The translations under genes and the position numbers were made by a program. A stretch of 6,754 nucleotides of DNA from a bacterium. Its GTDB lineage: Bacteria; Verrucomicrobiota; Verrucomicrobiae; Limisphaerales; J093. Position 1 is the stretch's first letter; each line of letters starts with the position of its first letter. The DNA lies in the NCBI GenBank assembly GCA_021839785.1, contig JAKCAB010000512.1, positions 1-6,754 of the forward strand, in the 5' to 3' direction. Below the pieces are notes generated by a model. That model had not been told where the DNA came from, ran no database searches, and worked only from the letters and a program-made list of their open reading frames with translations. This document shows positions 1-5,380 of this stretch, one piece after another.

Positions 1-1475
1 CGGAGCAGGTGGAGCATCCGCGGGAGGTCGATCATCGCGCGGACATTTTTTCGCTCGGCGTGGTGTTCTACGAGTTGCTGACCGGCGAACTGCCTTTGGG
101 CAAATTTCCGCCGCCTTCGCGCAAGGTCCAGATCGACGTGCGACTGGACGACGTGGTGTTGCGGGCGCTCGAAAAAGAACCGGCCCGGCGTTACCAGCAG
201 GCCGGCGAGGTAAAAACCGAGGTCGAAACCATCGCCCGCACGGCACCGCCGCCGGTGGCTGCACCCGCGGTTTTCGGCCCTCGCCGGTGGTGGGCACCAC
301 TGGCACTGGGCCTTTTCCTGCTCGGCACGTTGGGCACGTTGCTGCTGATGACGGTGTCTTACCGGCATGAGCTGGCGCTGATCTTCGGCGGGCTCGCGCT
401 GGCGTTGGCGTTGGTCTTCGGCTGCTTAAGCTGGCAGGAGCGCCTCAGTAAAAGCGTGGTGCTGGCCACGGCTCTCATCTTCATTGCCGGCGGGGTCACG
501 GTGGCCATTTTGACCGGGTTCTTTGCCTGGGACCGTCGCGCCGCGCTCGCGCGGGAGTCGCGCTTCCAGCAACAAATGGTGGAGCAGCAGGCCGTGAGCA
601 ATGCGGCCCAAAGCCTCGCGCCGTTGCTGCCGCAATTGAAATCCGGATCGCTCGAGCAGCGTCGGGAAGTCGCGCTGAAGCTCCACAGCGCCGGGCCTCG
701 CGCGCGGTTTGCCGCGGCTGACTTGGTCGCGGCGATGCAGGACAAGGACTGGCAGGTCCGTATGTTGGCGGCCGCAACGCTGGGCTACGTCGGCGAGCCG
801 GCCGGACCGCAGGCCGTCGCCGCGCTGCGGCGCGGGATCGGCGACCCCGACCAGCGGGTGGCCTTCAACGCCGCGCTGGCCCTGACCAAGGTCGCTCCCA
901 GCGACCCGGCCAGCATTCCGTTGTTGATGATCACGCTCACGAACCGTCCGGCCAGTGATCGGTTTGGTATTTGGGAAGTGCAGCGCCGCGAAGCCGTCGA
1001 GGCGCTGGAAAAACTGGGCTTCCGCGACCTGCCGCGACCGCCCGAGACGCGGAGTCTGCCCGACGCAACGCGAGCCAGCACCTCCGTGCCGGCAGACGGT
1101 GAAGCCGATTTACCAACTTCACCACTGGCCGCGCCCGCGAAGCCCGCCACCCCAGTGCCGCCGGTGGTCATCGCGACCGTGCCCGCGGCCGGGGCTGCGG
1201 ACGTGGACCCGGCGCTGACGGAAATCCGCGTGACTTTCAGCGAGCCCATGCGCGCCGGGCGGTGGTCCTGGACCGCCGGCGGCGAGGCGAGTCTGCCGGA
1301 GACGACCGGGGCGCCTGGTTTCCTTGGCGACCGCCGCACTTGGGTGCTGCCTGTGAGGCTCCAAGCCGGCAAGTGTTACGCCCTTTGGCTGAACAGCGAG
1401 AACGCCCAGAGTTTCGAAGACCAAGACGGCCAACCCGCGGTCCCGTACCTGCTGGTGTTCCAGACCAGAAAGTGA
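1..1475 (+). CDS. Transmembrane Ser/Thr protein kinase with HEAT and Ig-like sensor tail (5' partial)
   Basis: The reading frame is open from the first complete codon (base 3) and enters from outside the window, so no start is assigned; the GTG at 9 is internal. The first residues, EQ, are the end of a kinase APEQ motif. Subdomain IX follows (RADIFSLG) and then the conserved C-lobe end (RALEKEPARRYQQ), up to about base 240. The ATP loop, HRD and DFG motifs lie outside, so activity cannot be judged. Three hydrophobic helices follow at about 288-362, 372-434 and 456-530. With a cytoplasmic kinase, three spans would place the tail in the periplasm. The tail holds a HEAT-like helical region (about 600-940, with VRMLAAATLGYVG), a Pro/Ala/Thr-rich linker (about 1030-1155) and a terminal Big_5/SbsA-type Ig-like domain (about 1159-1475, DVDPALTEIRVTFSEPM). 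Family knowledge: Hanks-type receptor kinases phosphorylate Ser/Thr in response to an external cue. The ligand is unknown. The gene is probably cotranscribed with the next one, 72 bases downstream. Confidence 0.9.
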   Translation, partial: EQVEHPREVDHRADIFSLGVVFYELLTGELPLGKFPPPSRKVQIDVRLDDVVLRALEKEPARRYQQAGEVKTEVETIARTAPPPVAAPAVFGPRRWWAPLALGLFLLGTLGTLLLMTVSYRHELALIFGGLALALALVFGCLSWQERLSKSVVLATALIFIAGGVTVAILTGFFAWDRRAALARESRFQQQMVEQQAVSNAAQSLAPLLPQLKSGSLEQRREVALKLHSAGPRARFAAADLVAAMQDKDWQVRMLAAATLGYVGEPAGPQAVAALRRGIGDPDQRVAFNAALALTKVAPSDPASIPLLMITLTNRPASDRFGIWEVQRREAVEALEKLGFRDLPRPPETRSLPDATRASTSVPADGEADLPTSPLAAPAKPATPVPPVVIATVPAAGAADVDPALTEIRVTFSEPMRAGRWSWTAGGEASLPETTGAPGFLGDRRTWVLPVRLQAGKCYALWLNSENAQSFEDQDGQPAVPYLLVFQTRK

Positions 1476-1480
1476 CTTTA

Positions 1481-1517
1481 ACGGGCGGCCGGTCCTGCCC
1501 CGCAGGCGCGGCCCCGT
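1481..1517 (+). other. Imperfect stem-loop between kinase and secreted-protein genes
   Basis: The spacer starts with an inverted repeat. ACGGG (1481-1485) pairs with CCCGT (1513-1517), GCCG (1488-1491) with CGGC (1509-1512), and CCTGC (1494-1498) with GCAGG (1502-1506) around a CCC loop. There is one 2-base bulge and one 2x2 internal loop, giving 14 base pairs in all. It begins 5 bases after the kinase stop codon. No T-run follows, so it is not a standard intrinsic terminator. It could slow polymerase, protect a 3' end or lower readthrough into the next gene. In such GC-rich sequence some pairing is expected by chance. Confidence 0.35.
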
Positions 1518-1536
1518 GAACAAACGACAAACCGAA

Positions 1537-1541
1537 AGGAG
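1537..1541 (+). promoter_or_regulatory. Ribosome binding site of the secreted Ig-like/HEAT protein
   Basis: AGGAG lies 6 bases before the ATG at 1548, inside a purine-rich stretch (AAAGGAGAAG). It is the clearest Shine-Dalgarno sequence in the window and fixes this start. The sigma, eboE and SGNH genes lack an obvious one. Confidence 0.8.
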
Positions 1542-1547
1542 AAGACC

Positions 1548-3119
1548 ATGAAACGAATAGTTGCGCTCGCACTCGCAGTGACGGCGGTCCTGCCTTTGGG
1601 ACGTGCCGTTGCCGCCGAGATTTCCCTCGACTCCGCGCCACCCGTGGTGGTGAAGACCACCCCGGTTGCCGGCGCCACCGACGTCGATGCGGGCCTGGCC
1701 GAAATTCAGGTCACTTACAACAAGGCGATGCAGGACGGCAGTTGGTCCTGGTCCACCTGGGGCCAGGAGAACTACCCCGAAACCACCGGCCAGCCCCGGT
1801 ACCTGGCCGACGGCCGCACCTGCGTGCTGCCGGTGAAGCTTGCGCCCGGCAAGTTTTACGCGATCTGGTTGAACAGCGAAAAGTTCAAGAACTTTAAGGA
1901 CACCGAAGGCCGGCCGGCGGTGCCGTACTTGCTCAACTTCAGCACCGGTGGGACGGCCCAGGCCACCGACACCAAGCCCGGCGCGGGTTCGGCCAATGTC
2001 GCGGCGGTGCAAACCTACGAGGTCAACAAGGCCGTCGCGGAGTTTCCGACCGCGGAGGATTTGTCCACGCCGGAAACAGCCTGTGCCGCGTGGCAGCGGG
2101 CGAACGCAAACAAGGACGCGCAGGCGATCAGCCGGCTCAGTTGGGTGCCGCTCGATCCCGCGGGCCAGGAAGCGTGGTATCGCAACCAGCAGACGCGCGA
2201 CCCGGAAGGGCTGGCGGTTTACCTGAAAGCCGTGGCCGAATCCAAGATCGTCGCGGTTCAAACCTGGCGGGGCGAGTTGGCGAATGTCGTCACCTTCCTG
2301 CCCTTCCCGGAAGGCAAGGGACGCGATCCGTTCAGCGCGCGCGTCTTCGGCAAGCTGGGCGGTGAATGGAAGAACCTGGGCGAAGATCGGCTGCCGGACC
2401 TCGATTCGGCCAAGGCAAACTTCGAACAAAAGAAGGAGGGCATGTTCGAGCAGTTCGCGGCCTTGAAAGCCCAGCCCGCAGCTCCGCCGACCTCCGGCCA
2501 GCCCGCCGCCGAGTCTTATTTGTCACTCCTCAATGCGGATCAGCGGCTGGTGTTGGACTGGTCCAACCGCCAGTTTCGCAGCTTCTTCGACGCGCGCACT
2601 TTCGAGGGTTGGTCGGCGAAAGAGCGGAGCGACCTTGAAACACGCCTCATCGACGCGCTCAAAGGGCCGCAGAACCGGGATTATTACCAGGCCATCAACA
2701 CGCTCGCGGCGCTGCGGTCGCAAAAGGCGGTGCCGGCCTTGCGGGGCATCGCCGCGGATCGCCGCGAAAAGGACAACCGCGACCGCTGGATGGCCATCCG
2801 CGCCTTGGGGATCATCGGCGACAAGTCGGTCGTGCCTGAGTTTGTCCACCTCGTCTATCACGCCAACGTCAACACGCGGTGGTGGGCGCAGATCTCGCTG
2901 GTCCGCCTGACCGGCCAGAACTTCGGCAAGGACTGGAAGGCCTGGGGCGCCTGGTGGAATGCGCAAAACGGTCAGCCCGCATTCCAACCGGAAATGGTCC
3001 GCTGGTACAGCGATCCGCAGTGGAGCGACCCGGCCCAACTCGAGAAGAATCTGGCCGAGAATGATGACAAGTTCTTCGCCCGCCTGCGGCCCGCCGCCGA
3101 GGCCAAAAGCCAGGAATGA
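1548..3119 (+). CDS. Secreted Ig-like (Big_5) and HEAT-repeat protein
   Basis: This is a complete 523-residue protein. The ATG follows a good AGGAG site and opens a classical signal peptide: MKR, a hydrophobic run, and probable signal peptidase I cleavage after AVAA (residue 23). Residues about 32-134 form an Ig-like domain (DVDAGLAEIQVTYNKAM, then WSWS, PETTG, AIWLNSE and PAVPYLL), roughly half identical by eye to the C-terminal domain of the upstream kinase. Residues about 165-285 form a small domain of unknown function (starting DLSTPETACAAW) that I cannot name with confidence. After a Pro/Ala linker, residues about 327-475 form a helical HEAT-like module (INTLAALRSQKAVPALRGIA; RWMAIRALGIIGDKSVVPEF). 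The C-terminus is charged. There is no membrane anchor after the signal and no catalytic motif I recognise. The likely role is binding or scaffolding outside the cytoplasm, possibly as partner of the kinase next door, which is inferred from shared domains and adjacency. Export is well supported; the function is not. Confidence 0.88.
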   Translation: MKRIVALALAVTAVLPLGRAVAAEISLDSAPPVVVKTTPVAGATDVDAGLAEIQVTYNKAMQDGSWSWSTWGQENYPETTGQPRYLADGRTCVLPVKLAPGKFYAIWLNSEKFKNFKDTEGRPAVPYLLNFSTGGTAQATDTKPGAGSANVAAVQTYEVNKAVAEFPTAEDLSTPETACAAWQRANANKDAQAISRLSWVPLDPAGQEAWYRNQQTRDPEGLAVYLKAVAESKIVAVQTWRGELANVVTFLPFPEGKGRDPFSARVFGKLGGEWKNLGEDRLPDLDSAKANFEQKKEGMFEQFAALKAQPAAPPTSGQPAAESYLSLLNADQRLVLDWSNRQFRSFFDARTFEGWSAKERSDLETRLIDALKGPQNRDYYQAINTLAALRSQKAVPALRGIAADRREKDNRDRWMAIRALGIIGDKSVVPEFVHLVYHANVNTRWWAQISLVRLTGQNFGKDWKAWGAWWNAQNGQPAFQPEMVRWYSDPQWSDPAQLEKNLAENDDKFFARLRPAAEAKSQE

Positions 3120-3123
3120 TGGG

Positions 3124-3152
3124 GCGGCCAGGCTCGCCGCAATTGCCTTTTT
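3124..3152 (+). terminator. Weak terminator-like hairpin after the secreted-protein gene
   Basis: GCGGC (3124-3128) can pair with GCCGC (3136-3140) around a 7-base loop. TTTTT (3148-3152) follows after 7 bases, and the site starts 5 bases past the stop codon of the upstream gene. The stem is short and the T-run is set back, so termination would be weak. A second small hairpin, TTTGCC/GGCAAA (3150-3164), overlaps the T-run and could compete with it. Confidence 0.25.
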
Positions 3153-3179
3153 GCCGGCGGCAAACGAACGTCGGCCGGG

Positions 3180-4031
3180 GTGCGCGCCGTGGATTCTGAA
3201 CCGGCGCCGCCCCGGCCGCTCCGCTTGTCTGCGCGCCACGGATGCGTCGCCCGCGGGTGCGAGGCACGGGATCCATTTGAGTTGACCTCTACACGTTCAG
3301 CCCCGGTCGCCGGCGCTTCCGGCGATGTCTTTGCCACGACGCACTGGACGGTGGTGCTTGCGGCCGGCCTGCGCGGCGCACCCGCAGCCGATCGGGCGCT
3401 GGATGAACTCTGCCGCGCCTATTGGTACCCGCTCTATGCGTATGTGCGCCATCGGGGCTACTCGAAAGCGGACGCAGAAGATTTGGTGCAAGGCTTCTTT
3501 GCCCGGTTTTTGAAACGCAATTACCTCGCGGGCCTGACCAGCGAGCGCGGCCGTTTCCGCTCCTTTATGCTGGCGGCGTTGAAGCATTTCCTGGCCAACG
3601 AATGGGACCGCGCTCAACGGCAAAAGCGTGGCGGTGGCGTGGCGCCCCTTGCGCTCGACTGGCAGGGCGCCGACAGCCGTTACCGCATCGAGCCCGCCGA
3701 TCCGCTCAGCCCCGACAAACTCTACGACCGCGCGTGGGCGACGGCGCTGCTCGAACTCGTGATCGGCCGGTTGCGCGCGGAATTGGCGGCGGGCGGGCGG
3801 GCGGATTTCTTCGACGCCGTGAAGGAGTTCCTGGCGGTGGGCAAAGCGGCGATTCCTTACGCGGACGCGGCGGCCCGGACCGGTTTGAGCGAAGGCGCCG
3901 TTCGCGTGGCGGTGCATCGCCTCCGCAAGCGGTATCGAGAACTGCTCCGCAAGGAAATCGCCCAAACGCTGGCCGATCCCGCGCAAGTAGAGGACGAGCT
4001 GCGCTCGCTGTTCGCGGCGGTAGCCACGTGA
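3180..4031 (+). CDS. ECF-type sigma-70 family RNA polymerase sigma factor
   Basis: This is a sigma factor that would direct RNA polymerase to a dedicated promoter set. Numbering from the GTG at 3180 gives 283 residues. The conserved part begins at residue 51 (FATTHW). Region 2 follows at about 74-118 (LCRAYWYPLYAYVR, then DAEDLVQGFFARFLKR), then a conserved segment RFRSFMLAALKHFLANEWDRA (about 125-145). Region 4 with its helix-turn-helix is at about 224-262 (YADAAARTGLSEGAVRVAVHRLRKRYRELL). There is no membrane segment and no anti-sigma gene nearby. The start is uncertain. The first 33 residues look non-conserved, there is no Shine-Dalgarno sequence, and the later in-frame TTG at 3282 would leave only 16 residues before FATTHW and may be the true start. 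Family knowledge: many PVC-bacterial ECF factors of this type are encoded beside Ser/Thr kinases, and some ECF groups are activated by phosphorylation. Control by the kinase upstream is therefore plausible but unproven. Confidence 0.88.
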   Translation: MRAVDSEPAPPRPLRLSARHGCVARGCEARDPFELTSTRSAPVAGASGDVFATTHWTVVLAAGLRGAPAADRALDELCRAYWYPLYAYVRHRGYSKADAEDLVQGFFARFLKRNYLAGLTSERGRFRSFMLAALKHFLANEWDRAQRQKRGGGVAPLALDWQGADSRYRIEPADPLSPDKLYDRAWATALLELVIGRLRAELAAGGRADFFDAVKEFLAVGKAAIPYADAAARTGLSEGAVRVAVHRLRKRYRELLRKEIAQTLADPAQVEDELRSLFAAVAT

Positions 4032-4041
4032 TTCCGGCGGC

Positions 4042-5226
4042 TCAGGCGTGGCCAGTCGCGGGCTCGATGCCGCGTTCCGCCAGCCGGGCCAGCGTCCATT
4101 CGTATTCGGCGACCAATTGGTCCACTACGCTGCGCGCTTTGAGGGCGGCCGGCAGCACGTCCCAGGTGTACGTCTCCATCTCGAAATGCCGGCAACAGCC
4201 CGGCAATTTGGCCAGCCAGTCCAGCGCGGCTACCAAGTGATCCGCGGTGGTCGCAAACGGCGCGACCGGCTGACAATGCAGCGGCACGTGGTAATGGATC
4301 CGCCACTCTTCGCCGGCGTGCGGCGACGGAGCGCCAGCCGCGAGGGCCAGGTCGAGGTCCCGGAACCGCCGGAGCCGGCCGGCCGGGTCGCGGGCGACCA
4401 CTTGATGGAAATACACGTCGTCGTGAAAAGCCGACAAGGCTCGGCGGCTCGCGTCATTCACCGGCACTTTGAGCGCGTTGCTCAGGTGGACCTTGCTCAG
4501 TTTTACGCCGTGCGCCTGTAGTTTTGCCAGCGCCGCCCCGGCCTCCTCGAACTCGACCGCGAGGTGGCAGGCGTCGTAGTTCACGCCGAGGTGGCGGTCG
4601 AGCCTGGCATCGCCCGGACGGTCGGCGCGCATCGCCTGAAAGAATCGCACCGTCTCTTCGCTGGTTTCGATAAAGCAAAGCGGCTCGGGTTCGAGGCCGA
4701 GGTGAAGAGCGCGCCCGCTGCGTTCGCTCAAGCCGGCAACATATTCGACGCACTGCCACAAGTTGGCCCGCATCGCCTCCACCTGCGCCTCCGAGCGGAT
4801 GAACTCCTTGAACGAACCGGGCACGGTGCTCACGCTGCCTTCGCCACCTGCCGGCACCAGTTTGACCAGCAAGTCGAACAACAGCTTCGTGTAAGCAAGC
4901 CGCTCCGGCGTCGTCCAGTCGGGTGCATAGACCTGCTCCTTGACGCGTGTGCCGTGAAAGCGGCCGTACGGGAAGCCATTGATCGTGAAAACGTAGCAAC
5001 TGTGCCGCTCCAGCCAGCGCTGGAATGCGGTCAGCGTCGCCGGTTCGCTCAACTCGCGCGCGGCGTCGGCACCGAGGCGCAGGCCGATGGCGTATGGCTG
5101 GCCGGGGCAGATGCGCTCGCGGACGGCAAGGGTGTGCCGCTCCAAGTTGGCGAGCGTCTCCGGCCAGGTTTCGCCGCGATGAATGTTGGTGCAATACGCG
5201 AGGTGCCAGTCGTGGCTGAGTCGCAT
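4042..5226 (-). CDS. eboE: EboE-like metabolite traffic protein (xylose-isomerase-like TIM barrel)
   Basis: The protein has 394 residues from the ATG at 5226. The frame stays open up to 5451, but the extra N-terminus is low in family-like content, while MRLSHDWHLAYCTNIHRGE is a typical EboE beginning. Other family stretches are FTINGFPYGRFHG (80-92), VKEQVYAPDW (95-104), SVSTVPGSFKEF (131-142), LGLEPEPLCFIET (177-189), LGVNYDACHLAVEFE (213-227) and KVHLSNALKVP (245-255). Candidate metal or acid-base residues of the xylose-isomerase-like fold are E179/E181, D218, H221, H247, H311/H313 and E349/E351. Ebo proteins are known from operons tied to export or trafficking of secondary-metabolite precursors (for example with scytonemin genes in cyanobacteria); the chemistry of EboE is not settled. 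No eboA-D or eboF gene is adjacent. The gene ends 10 bases from the convergent sigma gene and has no clear Shine-Dalgarno sequence. It could also be annotated simply as a sugar phosphate isomerase/epimerase. Confidence 0.82.
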   Translation of the reverse strand: MRLSHDWHLAYCTNIHRGETWPETLANLERHTLAVRERICPGQPYAIGLRLGADAARELSEPATLTAFQRWLERHSCYVFTINGFPYGRFHGTRVKEQVYAPDWTTPERLAYTKLLFDLLVKLVPAGGEGSVSTVPGSFKEFIRSEAQVEAMRANLWQCVEYVAGLSERSGRALHLGLEPEPLCFIETSEETVRFFQAMRADRPGDARLDRHLGVNYDACHLAVEFEEAGAALAKLQAHGVKLSKVHLSNALKVPVNDASRRALSAFHDDVYFHQVVARDPAGRLRRFRDLDLALAAGAPSPHAGEEWRIHYHVPLHCQPVAPFATTADHLVAALDWLAKLPGCCRHFEMETYTWDVLPAALKARSVVDQLVAEYEWTLARLAERGIEPATGHA

Positions 5227-5380
5227 GGGTGCGATTGAACCGCGGCCAGCCGCGAAGGCGAGGCGAATTCGCACCGCTCGCGCTGGTGTCGCCTCGGCGG
5301 AATGCCAGCTTTTCCGAAAACCCGCGTGACTTCGCCCGGCATTCTCGCCATGATGACTTCTAAACATCACGATCAGAGCC
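5227..5380. other. Divergent intergenic region between eboE and the SGNH/PVC-type gene
   Basis: This stretch must hold the promoters for two divergent genes if neither is part of a longer operon. I see no convincing -35/-10 pair or -24/-12 element on either strand. It contains a perfect 10-base palindrome GCGAATTCGC (5263-5272) and a short hairpin CGCGG/CCGCG (5241-5254) in the presumed eboE leader. Both could be chance. If the downstream gene starts at a later GTG (5444 or 5486), the region extends accordingly. Confidence 0.4.

Noticed and set aside
310..360. 9-base direct repeat in the kinase gene (GGGCACGTT-like, about 323-340).
   Set aside because: It encodes repeated Gly-Thr-Leu in a membrane helix and is explained by protein composition.
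1119..2429. Long minus-strand open frame of 436 codons.
   Set aside because: It is antisense to the kinase tail and the secreted protein and crosses the gap between them. Its Arg/Gly/His-rich translation has no recognisable domain. The plus-strand proteins have a signal peptide, a ribosome binding site and recognisable domains.
2523..3239. Minus-strand open frame of 238 codons.
   Set aside because: Antisense to the HEAT-like part of the secreted protein; its composition reflects high-GC codon positions read in reverse, and no domain is visible.
3282..3300. TTGACC as a possible -35 promoter box before the sigma factor.
   Set aside because: No AT-rich -10 element follows at 16-18 bases; the sequence there is GC-rich and already coding.
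3297..3986. Minus-strand open frame of 229 codons opposite the sigma factor.
   Set aside because: The plus strand encodes well-conserved sigma regions 2 and 4; the reverse translation resembles nothing known.
3422..4240. Plus-strand open frame of 272 codons in another frame over the sigma gene.
   Set aside because: It overlaps the sigma gene and runs into the 3' end of eboE, with a Pro/Arg/Gly-rich translation and no domain.
4564..5238. Plus-strand open frame of 224 codons opposite eboE.
   Set aside because: The minus-strand EboE similarity is extensive through this whole stretch; this frame is its antisense shadow.
5263..5272. Perfect palindrome GCGAATTCGC as an operator.
   Set aside because: It is a single short copy that could arise by chance in this composition, with no second site and no nearby regulator known to bind it.
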